Origin: an uncultured Clostridia bacterium
Lineage (GTDB): Bacteria > Bacillota > Clostridia > Christensenellales > Borkfalkiaceae
Length of the DNA: 64,000 nucleotides
Reading direction: 5' to 3'
Assembly (NCBI GenBank): GCA_934247935.1
Contig: CAKQKE010000008.1
Location: forward strand, 1 to 64,000
How positions within the stretch are numbered: position 1 is the first letter of the stretch; every line of letters starts with the position of its first letter. Positions 52,675-61,380 of this stretch are shown here, in pieces. The notes below the pieces were generated by a model. The model did no database searches. It was not told the DNA's origin and worked only from the letters and a program-made list of their open reading frames with translations. Position numbers and translations under genes: made by a program.

Positions 52675-53678
52675 AACAACCCCGCCAACTCTTCAAGCGT
52701 AAATTTTTGCACTCGACAATCGCCTATATCGAAAATCGTGATGAAATTTATGACGCCGCCCCGATATTTTTTATCTTTTATTATTTGCGAAATAATTTCT
52801 TCTTTTTTAAACGGAATAGTCAAATCAAAATCAAACTCGTTTAAAAGACTTTTAAGTCTCTCGTATTTTTCGTTTGGCATTCTATAATAATTTTTAGACA
52901 CGTTTAAAGCCGCGGCAATTCCCTTTGCCACACAAACTCCGTGCGCAAGCGTAAAGCAGGACAACGTCTCGACGGCGTGCCCCACGGTATGCCCCAGATT
53001 TAACAGCATACGGTTTCCACAGTCCTTTTCATCCTCTTCGACAAGTTTGATTTTTACCTTTAAGCAATCGGCTATCATCTTTCCATCAATGCCGTTTTTG
53101 ACCTTTTTACAGCATACGGTATCGCTCAAATAGGCATATTTGACGTATTCGCCAAGCCCGTTCGACATTTCGTCAACGCTTAAAGTATTGAGTGCGGACA
53201 CATTGATATACACGCCCGACGGCTGATAAAACGTGCCGATTAAATTTTTACCGCAAGGCAAATCTATCCCCGTTTTTCCACCGACGGAAGAATCTATCAT
53301 ACCGATCAGCGACGTCGGCACTTGATAATAGGGTATTCCCCGCATATAAGTAGAAGCGACAAATCCCGTCAGGTCTCCGACAACACCGCCACCGAGAGCG
53401 ATCAATGCGTCGCCCCTCGAAAAATCGTTTTCAGCCAAAAAGGTCAACAGATTTTTATAACTTTCAAACGACTTGCTTTTTTCGCCCTCGTCAACCGCAA
53501 ACGAAAAAATTTGCTTACCCAAAAGAGCCTTGCTTACCGTTTTCAAATAAAGCAAAGCGACTTTTTTGTCCGAAACTATACATATTTTATCTTCTTTTAC
53601 CGTTTCGGCAAGTCTGCCGTAATCGTCGGCGACTACGATTTTATATTTATTTTGCGTGTTGACTTTAAATGTAATCAT
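52671..53678 (-). CDS. aroB: 3-dehydroquinate synthase
   Basis: 335 residues. ALGGGVVGDLTGFVASTYMRGIPYYQVPTSLIGMIDSSVGGKTGID is strongly conserved (broken here by domain order only in length), with metal ligands in NLGHTVGHAVE and LAHGVCVAKG. NAD-dependent conversion of DAHP to dehydroquinate. Weak ribosome site. Followed by aroA with overlap. Confidence 0.96.
   Translation of the reverse strand: MITFKVNTQNKYKIVVADDYGRLAETVKEDKICIVSDKKVALLYLKTVSKALLGKQIFSFAVDEGEKSKSFESYKNLLTFLAENDFSRGDALIALGGGVVGDLTGFVASTYMRGIPYYQVPTSLIGMIDSSVGGKTGIDLPCGKNLIGTFYQPSGVYINVSALNTLSVDEMSNGLGEYVKYAYLSDTVCCKKVKNGIDGKMIADCLKVKIKLVEEDEKDCGNRMLLNLGHTVGHAVETLSCFTLAHGVCVAKGIAAALNVSKNYYRMPNEKYERLKSLLNEFDFDLTIPFKKEEIISQIIKDKKYRGGVINFITIFDIGDCRVQKFTLEELAGLL
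53099..53132. repeat. diverged palindrome-like sequence inside aroB
   Basis: TGACCTTTTTACAGCATACG then GTATCGCTCAAATA; right arm lost. Encodes DTVCCKKVK. Confidence 0.4.
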
Positions 53679-53856
53679 TCTGTTTTACGCTTTCCGCATC
53701 CCGAAAATTATTTTATTTTTGTTGCGCACGTTACAATTATTTTACTTTTAATGCAAACCTTGACAATCATCTTGCTGTCGTTGCTCCACGGCAACAGTTT
53801 TAAGCCGTTAAAAATTAATTAACCAAAACCGTTCGGCAACGTCTTTTTCAAAATCT

Positions 53857-54864
53857 CTATACTTGCTTTCCCGCTATCGGCAACATTCTGTTTACCGTTT
53901 GCACAATTTCTTTCAGTTCGTCAGGTTTAATCGATTGTGCCCCGTCCGAAAACGCCTCCGACGGACTATAATGAACCTCGAGCATTAATCCGTCTGCACC
54001 CGCGCCTACGCTCGCAAGCGACAGCGGTTTTACCATGTAATTAATTCCCGACGCGTGCGACGGGTCAACAATTACCGGTAAGTGCGTTAGTTTTTTAATT
54101 ATCGGCACGGACGAAATATCAAGAGTGTATCTCGTGTATTTTTCAAACGTACGTATACCCCTTTCACACAAAATTATATGCGACGTCCCCTCGCTCATGA
54201 GATATTCCGCGCTTAAAAGCCACTCTTCGATTGTGTTTGCAAATCCCCTTTTTAAAAGTACGGGTTTGCCCGTCTTGCCCACTTCTTTTAAAAGTTCAAA
54301 GTTTTGCATATCCCTTGCGCCGATTTGCAAAAGGTCGATATCTTTAAACAAATCGACGTGTTTTACGCTCATAATTTCGGACACGACGGGAAGTCCCGTT
54401 TCTTCTTTTGCCTTTAAAAGATACTCTATACCCGTCTCTTTAAGACCTTGAAAAGCATAAGGCGAAGTCCTTGGTTTAAACGCGCCGCCGCGCAAAAGCG
54501 TTGCTCCGGCCTTTTTTACCGCACGTGCGATTTCAACAACTTGCTTTTCGGACTCGACCGAGCAAGGTCCGGCGATTATCTGAAAATTTTCTCCGCCGAA
54601 TTTACGTCCTCCAACGTCGACGATAGTATCTCCATTTTCATAGCGATTGACTTTTTTAAACGGCTCGCAACCGCAATCGACACTCTCGACAAAATCGAAA
54701 AGGCGTACGTTTTCAACCTCGTTTAACGGCAGGTCTCCGACTGCATTTATCACGTACTTTCCGTCTTTACGTCGCAAATCGCACTCGAGCCCGAGGGACT
54801 TTACACAATCGAAAAGATCGACCAATTTTTCAACAGGGGTATTATTTTTTAGGACAATTACCAT
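53857..54864 (-). CDS. aroF: DAHP synthase, type I-beta with N-terminal regulatory domain
   Basis: 335 residues; GGTGA upstream. Residues 1-75 form a ferredoxin-like domain (MVIVLKNNTPVEKLVDLFDCV) as in feedback-regulated enzymes of this class; the barrel starts at about 90. AGPCSVES, LLRGGAFKPRTSPYAFQG, LLKRGFANTIEEWLLSAEY and DPSHASG are signatures. First step of aromatic synthesis and first gene of the operon; an attenuator-like leader precedes it. Confidence 0.95.
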   Translation of the reverse strand: MVIVLKNNTPVEKLVDLFDCVKSLGLECDLRRKDGKYVINAVGDLPLNEVENVRLFDFVESVDCGCEPFKKVNRYENGDTIVDVGGRKFGGENFQIIAGPCSVESEKQVVEIARAVKKAGATLLRGGAFKPRTSPYAFQGLKETGIEYLLKAKEETGLPVVSEIMSVKHVDLFKDIDLLQIGARDMQNFELLKEVGKTGKPVLLKRGFANTIEEWLLSAEYLMSEGTSHIILCERGIRTFEKYTRYTLDISSVPIIKKLTHLPVIVDPSHASGINYMVKPLSLASVGAGADGLMLEVHYSPSEAFSDGAQSIKPDELKEIVQTVNRMLPIAGKQV

Positions 54865-54867
54865 ATT

Positions 54868-54957
54868 TCACCAAACTATACGCCGAAAAATAAAACGGTC
54901 GGCACTTACCGACCGCTCAATAACAAAACCGTTAAAAAGACAACCGTTGCCCCTCAT
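54868..54957 (-). CDS. possible leader peptide of the aromatic operon
   Basis: 29 codons: MRGNGCLFNGFVIERSVSAD, then RFIFRRIVW. Four Phe and a terminal Trp, ending four bases before aroF and reading through the terminator hairpin. No ribosome site is visible, so translation is uncertain. Confidence 0.35.
   Translation of the reverse strand: MRGNGCLFNGFVIERSVSADRFIFRRIVW
54886..54915 (-). terminator. leader terminator (attenuator) before aroF
   Basis: CGGTCGGT pairs with GCCGACCG around AAGT, followed by TTTTATTTTT, in the leader between promoter and aroF. Confidence 0.8.
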
Positions 54958-54996
54958 TTTACGGCATAATGCAATAAATTTTATCTTTTCAAAAAA

Positions 54997-55025
54997 ATTG
55001 TACACTATTTTGACTTTTCCGTCAA
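54997..55025 (-). promoter_or_regulatory. promoter of shikimate operon
   Basis: TTGACG, 17 bases, TACAAT; predicted start near 54990, leader about 125 bases. Confidence 0.75.
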
Positions 55026-55139
55026 GAATATTTAAAAAACTTTAATTATTTTAATAATATATATTTGGCATATTTAGTCCGACTTTGGCGCAATAATAAT
55101 TTTTATTTTGTAAAAACACATATAAACTTGCCTCAAAAT

Positions 55140-55177
55140 TGCCGTTTTTACGCAATACGTATCATATAAACGCGACA
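55140..55177. repeat. TACGTA palindrome, intergenic copy
   Basis: TGCCGTTTTTACGCAATACG, then TATCATATAAACGCGACA. Confidence 0.85.
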
Positions 55178-55197
55178 AAACCACCAAAAGGCGAAAG

Positions 55198-55226
55198 AAA
55201 AAACCGCCTTTAAACAAGACGGTTTT
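55198..55226 (-). terminator. terminator of MoxR gene
   Basis: AAACCGTCTT pairs with AAGGCGGTTT around GTTTA, then TTTT on the minus strand. Confidence 0.7.
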
Positions 55227-55238
55227 ATATAAACTGAA

Positions 55239-56240
55239 TTAGTTTTTCTTTGCGTTTTTATAAGAAGCGAGTTCTTTTAAAATCATAGTTACGATTTCGT
55301 CGGTAGAAACCCTTTCGGCAATCGCCTCGAAATTAAGTTTCATACGGTGACGAAGTACAGGATAAGCCAACTCGTCGATATCATCGAAGTCGACCATATG
55401 TCTGCCGAGCATCAACGCCCTTACTTTTGCCGCAGATATAAGTGCCTGACCCGCTCTCGGACTTGCGCCGAGTCTTACGAACTTTTTAGCCGTTTGAGTC
55501 GCACAGTCGCTGTCCGGGTGAGTTGCCGAGCAAAGCACCATAGCATATTTCATAACCTCGCGCGAAACCTCGATTTTGTTTGCCGTTGCCCTCATTTCAA
55601 GCAGTTGCTCACCGTTACATGCCGCGTCGGCAACCTCATCCATAGTCTTTTGAGTCATGTTGACGATACCCATAAGTTCTTCAAGACTGGGGTTTTTTAC
55701 GACGAGTTTAAACATAAAACGGTCCATTTGCGCCTCGGGAAGAGGATAAGTACCGTCTTGCTCTATCGGGTTTTGCGTTGCAAGCACGAAGAACGGCTCG
55801 TTGAGTTTTCTCGAAACGCCCATTACCGTTACTTTATGCTCCTGCATTGCCTCGAGTAGTGCCGATTGAGTCTTGGGCGTCGCACGGTTGATTTCATCCG
55901 CAAGCACTATATTGCTGAATATCGGTCCGGGTTGGAAATTGAAATTTGTGTTTCCGTTTTCGTCTTTAATAATAATATTTGTACCCGTAACGTCGGCGGG
56001 CATAAGGTCGGGCGTAAATTGAATTCTTGAAAACGGCAAATCGAATACTCTGCCGAGCGTTCTTACAAGACGAGTCTTTCCTACGCCGGGCACGCCTTCC
56101 AAAAGAACGTTGCCGCCCGCAATCATGGCGATAAGGGTGTTTTCTATAATGTCCTTCTGACCGATAACGTCCCTCTCGATTTGTTTGAAAATGTTGTCTA
56201 TTTGTTGACTGAATTTTTGGATGTTTGCATCTGCTGCCAT
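55239..56240 (-). CDS. MoxR-family AAA+ ATPase
   Basis: 333 residues from ATG 56240 (AGAGGT upstream); the frame extends to 56309 without a ribosome site. Walker A LEGVPGVGKTRL, Walker B IVLADEINRATPKTQSALLEAMQE, sensor 1 VLATQNPIEQDGTYPLPEAQMDRF and sensor 2 region SPRAGQALI. MoxR ATPases act as chaperones with DUF58 and VWA proteins; these partners are absent here, as a terminator follows directly. Confidence 0.95.
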   Translation of the reverse strand: MAADANIQKFSQQIDNIFKQIERDVIGQKDIIENTLIAMIAGGNVLLEGVPGVGKTRLVRTLGRVFDLPFSRIQFTPDLMPADVTGTNIIIKDENGNTNFNFQPGPIFSNIVLADEINRATPKTQSALLEAMQEHKVTVMGVSRKLNEPFFVLATQNPIEQDGTYPLPEAQMDRFMFKLVVKNPSLEELMGIVNMTQKTMDEVADAACNGEQLLEMRATANKIEVSREVMKYAMVLCSATHPDSDCATQTAKKFVRLGASPRAGQALISAAKVRALMLGRHMVDFDDIDELAYPVLRHRMKLNFEAIAERVSTDEIVTMILKELASYKNAKKN

Positions 56241-56550
56241 AGGGTACCTCTTGCTTATATAAAAGTATTTCAATCGATTTTTTGCCGTTCGACCGCTTCT
56301 TCGCCGCAAAAAACTCCGTTTTTATGCGATTTAAAAGCGATTTTCCTTACAATTGTCGACCGTTTTTACAAATTCTATTAAATATTATTATATACTGATT
56401 TTACTTTCTTTGTCAATCAAATTAGCACACGCTATGCTTATATCCGCTGTTTTTCACGGTAATAATTTTATCCTAACCGAATAAAATACTTTAATTTTAC
56501 ATTTGATTGTATGTTTGTTTACAAATCGTCGTTATTTACAATGCGTTTTA
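56241..56550. other. divergent intergenic region
   Basis: Between MoxR and the transporter. AT-rich; holds the promoter listed next, nothing else assigned. Confidence 0.4.
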
Positions 56551-56579
56551 TTGACAAACAAAATCCGTTGTGATAAAAT
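56551..56579 (+). promoter_or_regulatory. promoter of transporter gene
   Basis: TTGACA, 17 bases, TAAAAT. ATG 56591 lies 11 bases beyond, leaving a leader of only a few bases. Confidence 0.75.
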
Positions 56580-56590
56580 CCACTATTGTT

Positions 56591-57895
56591 ATGTTAACCG
56601 CAGTAATTATTTTTTGCGTTACTACCATAGTGATGATAGCGAGCGTGCTGTTTTTTCCGAAACTCAATATAAAGCGTCTGCATTTAGACACGTATTACAT
56701 AATCACGACGATCGGCGCGATTGCGATGCTCGTTTTCAATAAAACCGATTTTTCAACCGTGGCAAAAGCACTTACTTCGCACTCGGCGATAAACCCGATT
56801 AAAATTTTGCTTTTGTTTATCTCGATGACGGTGTTGTCGATTTTTTTGGACGAACTCGGCTTTTTCAGATATTTGGCAAGTTTTACCTTAAAACACGCAA
56901 AGTCGGGGCAATTTAAATTGTTTTTGTATCTGTATCTGACCGTTTCGGTGCTTACGGTATTTACTTCAAACGATATAATAGTGCTGTCGTTTACGCCGTT
57001 TATATGCTATTTTGCCAAAAACGCAAAAATAAATCCTCTGCCATATTTAACCGCCGAATTTGTGGCGGCAAACACCTGGAGCATGGCTTTGATAATAGGC
57101 AACCCAACCAATATCTACCTTGCGACGGCTTGCGGATTGAGTTTTGCAAAATACCTCTCGATAAGCATTTTACCCACGGTTTTTGCCGGTATAACCGCCT
57201 TTATAACGCTTCTGCTTATTTATAAAAAACAATTACGTCAGCCGATTTCCGGCGAAAGCGAAGAAGTAAAAATCGATGACAAATTGTTGCTTGTTATAGG
57301 AATAATTCATCTGGGCATTTGCACGGTGCTGCTTGCGATATCGTCGTATATAGGCATAGAAATGTGGCTTGTGTCGGTTTGCGCCGTAATAAGTTTGGCT
57401 GTGACAAATTTGATAATAAGTTTAATAAGAAAACGCCGTCCCTCTCAACTTTTAAGTTGCGTAAAACGCGCGCCGTATCAACTTGTACCTTTTGTTGTGT
57501 CTATGTTTGTAATGATAGTCGCGTTAAACAGTCAAGGCGCAACGCAAAAACTCGCCGCATTGCTCGGCGGAAATTATCCGATTTTAAAATACGGCGTAAG
57601 TTCGTTTTTGTTTTCAAACATAATCAACAACATACCCATGAGCGTGTTGTTTTCGTCGGTTTTGCAAGTGTCGGGAAATTCTTTGCCCGCCGTATTTGCA
57701 ACGATAATCGGCTCTAATCTCGGTGCGATTCTGACGCCGATAGGCTCGCTTGCAGGCATAATGTGGACGTCTATTTTAAACAAGTACGGTCAAAAATTTT
57801 CTTACACCGACTTTTTGAAAAACGGCATTGCGTGCGGCGTACCCACTTTGGCGGCTGCGCTTTTAGGTCTATTCATTGCATTTTTAATAATTTAG
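56591..57895 (+). CDS. ArsB/NhaD-type (ion transporter superfamily) permease
   Basis: 434 residues from ATG 56591; an in-frame GTG at 56570 lies before the -10 box. About 11-12 membrane segments in two halves. TVFTSNDIIVLSFTPFI and ALIIGNPTNIYLA in the first half, and FSNIINNIPMSVLFSSVL and IIGSNLGAILTPIGSLAGIMW in the second, are the paired N-D/GN-P and NN-P motifs of the ArsB/NhaD/DASS group. Substrate could be arsenite, Na+/H+ or a dicarboxylate. No arsR or arsC nearby. Confidence 0.85.
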   Translation: MLTAVIIFCVTTIVMIASVLFFPKLNIKRLHLDTYYIITTIGAIAMLVFNKTDFSTVAKALTSHSAINPIKILLLFISMTVLSIFLDELGFFRYLASFTLKHAKSGQFKLFLYLYLTVSVLTVFTSNDIIVLSFTPFICYFAKNAKINPLPYLTAEFVAANTWSMALIIGNPTNIYLATACGLSFAKYLSISILPTVFAGITAFITLLLIYKKQLRQPISGESEEVKIDDKLLLVIGIIHLGICTVLLAISSYIGIEMWLVSVCAVISLAVTNLIISLIRKRRPSQLLSCVKRAPYQLVPFVVSMFVMIVALNSQGATQKLAALLGGNYPILKYGVSSFLFSNIINNIPMSVLFSSVLQVSGNSLPAVFATIIGSNLGAILTPIGSLAGIMWTSILNKYGQKFSYTDFLKNGIACGVPTLAAALLGLFIAFLII

Positions 57896-57931
57896 CCGTT
57901 TTTACGCAATACGTAGCGAGTAAAACGAACA
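57894..57931. repeat. TACGTA palindrome overlapping the transporter stop
   Basis: AGCCGTTTTTACGCAATACG, then TAGCGAGTAAAACGAACA; its first base pairs include the stop codon. Confidence 0.8.
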
Positions 57932-57956
57932 AATTACATCCTTAACACCACATATT

Positions 57957-57993
57957 AAAAGGCTTGCAGCAGATGATGCCACGAGCCTTTTTT
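57957..57993 (+). terminator. terminator of transporter gene
   Basis: AAAAGGCT pairs with AGCCTTTT; T run after. Confidence 0.7.
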
Positions 57994-58050
57994 GCATTTA
58001 TTTCGTCGTTTAATTTTAATAAATCTTTTATTGTAATACTTGTTTTCGCA

Positions 58051-58081
58051 CAAAAAAAGACCCTTTCTCGGGGTCTTTTTT
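58051..58081 (-). terminator. RNase P RNA terminator
   Basis: AAGACCC pairs with GGGTCTT around CGAGAAA, followed by seven T on the minus strand. Confidence 0.85.
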
Positions 58082-58082
58082 C

Positions 58083-58417
58083 AAGTTAACCTGTAAGCCG
58101 GGTTCTGTCATTTAAGATGGTTATCTATCTAGGTTTACCGTTACCGATAAACTCAAGCGACGTCGATCAGGCAGACATAACTAGCCGTTTTATAGTCTGC
58201 CCCTATCTTGCTCCGGATGGGGTTTACATAGCATCCCGCGTTACCGTGGGACCGGTGAGCCCTTACCTCGCCATTTCGCCCTTACCCTTGCGGGCGGTAT
58301 TATTTCTGTTGCACTTTCCTTGAAGTCGCCTTCACCGGCCGTTAGCCGGCATCCTGCTATATGGAGCCCGGACTTTCCTCATTGACGTTTCCGCCACCGC
58401 AACCATCCGATTAACTT
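58083..58417 (-). ncRNA. rnpB: RNase P RNA, class A-like
   Basis: Minus strand carries GAGGAAAGTCCGGGCTCC near the 5' end, GGTAAGGGCGAAATGGCGAGG and AGAACCCGGCTTACAG near the 3' end, the universal RNase P RNA blocks. About 335 nt. Catalytic RNA that matures tRNA 5' ends. Confidence 0.95.
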
Positions 58418-58423
58418 AATCTT

Positions 58424-58452
58424 ATTATAACACCCATTTTGCCCCTTGTCAA
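58424..58452 (-). promoter_or_regulatory. promoter of rnpB
   Basis: TTGACA, 17 bases, TATAAT; lies directly after the ddl stop codon. Confidence 0.85.
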
Positions 58453-58453
58453 A

Positions 58454-59575
58454 CTACTTTTTGCCGTTTACGTTTTCTATGTTTAAAATATTGCTGAAAT
58501 AAGTCCTTTTTGTTCTTTGGCTGTCTTTAAACTCTTTTTCTCCCTGAATAATTATCGAAGTGAGCATGGAAGAAAATTCTTTCATCGATTTACAGAACAA
58601 ATAATACGCCATCGAGCCGGGTACTGTATTAAGTTCGTTTAAATACACAACCCCGTCCGCAACGAGATAATCCGCCCTGATCACGCCCCTGAAACCGCAA
58701 CTTTCATAAATGTGTTTCGTGGTTTGTTTGATTTTTTCGGAGATTTCCTCGGGAATGTCGGCGGGAAATTTTTTGTCCGCCCCGTTTTTGTAGTTTAAGT
58801 ATTTATCTTTAAAAGATAAAATTTCCTCTTTTGGTATAGGTTGTTCACACTCCGATATTATGATTTTGTCTTCAGTTTTATATGCGGCGCAATTTATTTC
58901 GGTGCAATTTAAAAGAGCCTTTTCCACGATGACTTTTTCGTCGTAACAAAACGCCGTATCAAGCGCGTAACGGAGTTCTTGCCTGTCTTTGCATACTTTT
59001 ATACCTATGCTCGAGCCGAGCGACGCGGGTTTGACAATCGCGGGATAAGGCGTGGTTTTTTCGATTCGCTTTATAAATTCGTCTTCATCCTTGTAATAAT
59101 GTTTTCTTGAAATGCAAACGTCATTCAAGCACTTTACCTTTATACCTTTAAGCACTTGCTTTGTAAAATGCTTATCCATTGAAAACGAAGAAGAATAAAT
59201 GTCGGGCGAACAAAAAGCGAACGGACACATTTTTACATAACCCGCAAGCGCGCCGTCCTCTCCGCAAACGCCGTGAATACAATTTACCCCCGCATCTAAA
59301 TCTGCGATTTTTTTATGTCTGCCGCCATGCAACTTATACAGCGTCCTGTCCCCCGCAAACAATGTAACCGCACTAAGTTTTTTATAGTTTAAATTTTTAT
59401 AATTGCTTACGTTGAAAAGCGATTCGCCCGTGTACCACTTACCGTCTCTGTCGATATAAATCGGCACGGGATTGTAAATACTTTTATCCAATGAGTTTAA
59501 GGTAAGCACGCCCGTGATTACCGAAATATCGTGTTCCACCGAAACTCCGCCGAAAAAAACCGCTATGTTTTTCAT
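58454..59575 (-). CDS. ddl: D-alanine--D-alanine ligase
   Basis: 373 residues. VFFGGVSVEHDIS (N-terminal Gly loop), PAIVKPASLGSSIGIKV (ATP binding), EINCAAY, and YLNELNTVPGSMAYYLF (metal and D-Ala site). ATP-grasp enzyme making the D-Ala-D-Ala dipeptide that the upstream MurF-type ligase attaches to the murein precursor. The ribosome site GGAGG is in the 3' arm of the hairpin at 59582-59609, and TATAAT lies in its loop. Confidence 0.95.
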   Translation of the reverse strand: MKNIAVFFGGVSVEHDISVITGVLTLNSLDKSIYNPVPIYIDRDGKWYTGESLFNVSNYKNLNYKKLSAVTLFAGDRTLYKLHGGRHKKIADLDAGVNCIHGVCGEDGALAGYVKMCPFAFCSPDIYSSSFSMDKHFTKQVLKGIKVKCLNDVCISRKHYYKDEDEFIKRIEKTTPYPAIVKPASLGSSIGIKVCKDRQELRYALDTAFCYDEKVIVEKALLNCTEINCAAYKTEDKIIISECEQPIPKEEILSFKDKYLNYKNGADKKFPADIPEEISEKIKQTTKHIYESCGFRGVIRADYLVADGVVYLNELNTVPGSMAYYLFCKSMKEFSSMLTSIIIQGEKEFKDSQRTKRTYFSNILNIENVNGKK

Positions 59576-59581
59576 AAAAAA

Positions 59582-59609
59582 AGCCTCCGCATTATTATAT
59601 GCAAAGGCT
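59582..59609 (-). terminator. terminator of murF-like gene overlapping ddl ribosome site and -10
   Basis: AGCCTTTGCAT pairs (11 bp, two G-U) with ATGCGGAGGCT around loop ATAATA, then TTTTTT and ATG 59575. TATAAT (59594-59599) is in the loop, so ddl transcripts starting there would lack the 5' arm. Confidence 0.7.
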
Positions 59610-59636
59610 CAAAATAATTCGACTAATGTGAAAACT

Positions 59637-59671
59637 TGCCGTTTTTACGCAATACGTATCGTGTAAAATAA
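59637..59671. repeat. TACGTA palindrome, intergenic copy
   Basis: TGCCGTTTTTACGCAATACG, then TATCGTGTAAAATA, between ddl and the murF-like gene. Confidence 0.85.
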
Positions 59672-59711
59672 AACTCACTTCAACTTTTTCCCGATTTCTT
59701 TTAATAAAAAT

Positions 59712-61379
59712 TTATTCAAACTTGTCGGGGAGGTCGTTTTCAAAAAGTACCGTGTCGCCGCTTTTCACTATGCGCGCCAAAATTGTTTTTGCGTCCTCAA
59801 GCGTCTTTGCCGGCAATACGTTCTGAGCATTAAACCCCTCGTCAATCAACGCGTCGCGGATTTTGTATGCCCCGTATTTACCCACGGGAATGACGTAGTC
59901 TGCGATTTGTGCAAGCAATTTACCGAACTCGTAATTAAGTTTGTCTTCGTCTTTGCCTTGCTCTACCATGCCGGGCGTAACGACTATTTTATTTCCGTCG
60001 AAAAGTTTTAAAGTGTCGAGCGCGACTTTTACGCCCACGGGATTGCAGTTGTATGCGTCGTCGATTACGGTCACGCCTGCGGCGGTAATTTGCACTTCCA
60101 TCCGATGCGGCGTAGGCTCAAGATTTTCAATCGCCGCCGAAATTTCTTCAAGCGACACGCCCATTTTATAAGCGAGCGCGGCAGACAAGCAAATATTTTC
60201 AACGTTCCCGCTGCCCAAAAGTTTGGTTTTACAATTTATTTTTTCTCCGTTTATATTAAGCGTAAATTCGCTGCCTTGTTGAGAATATTTTATATCGTCG
60301 GCATATACTTCGTTTTTACTTCCGATACCGGCAAGCGTTTTTTCTTTTTCGCATCTATAGTACATTTTTACGCTTTGCTCGCTCTCTCCCGAAAATACGG
60401 CGTAATTTCCTTTCATATTTTGGATAAGTTCGTACTTCGTCTCGACGAGATTTTCCATCGTGCCGAACGTTTCCATATGCTGATTCGTAATACCGCACAT
60501 AATTGCGTAATCGGGCTTTACCATTTCGCACAACGCCTTGACGTCTCCTCTGCGTTTTGCTCCCATTTCTGCCACGAATACTTCATACGTATCGTCCAAA
60601 CATTGCAAAGATTTGCAAATTCCGAGCGGCGTATTGTACGACTTGGGGGTGCTTAAAACTTTATATTTTTTTTCAAGCATTGCGGTTAAAATATTCTTTA
60701 CCGACGTTTTTCCGTAACTTCCCGTAATGCCTATTTTAATAAGACCTTGTGTATCGTCAAGTTTTTTGGTACACTTTGCAACGTATTTTGCGTTGTTTGC
60801 TCTTTCAAAAGGCGAAATAATTTTGCACGACAGCAAAACCGCGTAAGGCACAAACATGGGCGTAAGGCAAATTAAAAAATACCTTACCGCAATTATATCG
60901 TTGTTTCTGAGAGGATAAAATATCGCGTCGCACGCAAACGTCACGACAAGAGAAAACACAAAAAACAGCACGCCGCACACACACATTTGTCTTACCATGC
61001 GTTTTGTATGCACAAGCGGCAGTTTTTTCTTGATTTGCCTGTCTTTATGTTTGTATATCGCTATGAAATATATATAAAAAACAAAACCTATATAACTTTC
61101 AAACGGCGATTTCCAGAATAAAAACGCCACCGACACCGCCAAGAACAAAAACACCGACAGCATCGACGTCATTGCCGTACGCAAGAGAAAAGCGTTTTCT
61201 TTCTTTTTAAGCCATTTTTTATATTCGTAAGAGTCGTAACCGCATTGTTGCATGGTTTGAAAAAACTTATACGAAACCATAAAAAGAATAAGCGTATTCA
61301 AAAGCGCAACGACTAAATACACCCACACGTTGTCAAATTTTATTAGTTGCGCAAACGATTTCATATCTTTTAAATGCAT
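59712..61379 (-). CDS. murF: MurF-like Mur ligase with N-terminal membrane domain
   Basis: 555 residues, about 100 more than usual MurF. Residues 1-200 hold about five membrane helices (LVVALLNTLILFMVSYKFF, SVFLFLAVSVAFLFW and others). From about 215 it is a Mur ligase: ITGSYGKTSVKN (ATP loop), YNTPLGIC, EMGAKRRGDV, MCGITNQHMETFG, TPHRMEVQ and VIDDAYNCNPVG, closest to MurF. Would add D-Ala-D-Ala to UDP-MurNAc-tripeptide, at the membrane. Adjacent to ddl, which supplies the dipeptide. Confidence 0.88.
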   Translation of the reverse strand: MHLKDMKSFAQLIKFDNVWVYLVVALLNTLILFMVSYKFFQTMQQCGYDSYEYKKWLKKKENAFLLRTAMTSMLSVFLFLAVSVAFLFWKSPFESYIGFVFYIYFIAIYKHKDRQIKKKLPLVHTKRMVRQMCVCGVLFFVFSLVVTFACDAIFYPLRNNDIIAVRYFLICLTPMFVPYAVLLSCKIISPFERANNAKYVAKCTKKLDDTQGLIKIGITGSYGKTSVKNILTAMLEKKYKVLSTPKSYNTPLGICKSLQCLDDTYEVFVAEMGAKRRGDVKALCEMVKPDYAIMCGITNQHMETFGTMENLVETKYELIQNMKGNYAVFSGESEQSVKMYYRCEKEKTLAGIGSKNEVYADDIKYSQQGSEFTLNINGEKINCKTKLLGSGNVENICLSAALAYKMGVSLEEISAAIENLEPTPHRMEVQITAAGVTVIDDAYNCNPVGVKVALDTLKLFDGNKIVVTPGMVEQGKDEDKLNYEFGKLLAQIADYVIPVGKYGAYKIRDALIDEGFNAQNVLPAKTLEDAKTILARIVKSGDTVLFENDLPDKFE

Positions 61380-61380
61380 T

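Noticed and set aside
1935..59671. CRISPR array interpretation of the dispersed palindrome
   Set aside because: Copies are kilobases apart with genes between them, with no regular spacers and no cas genes.
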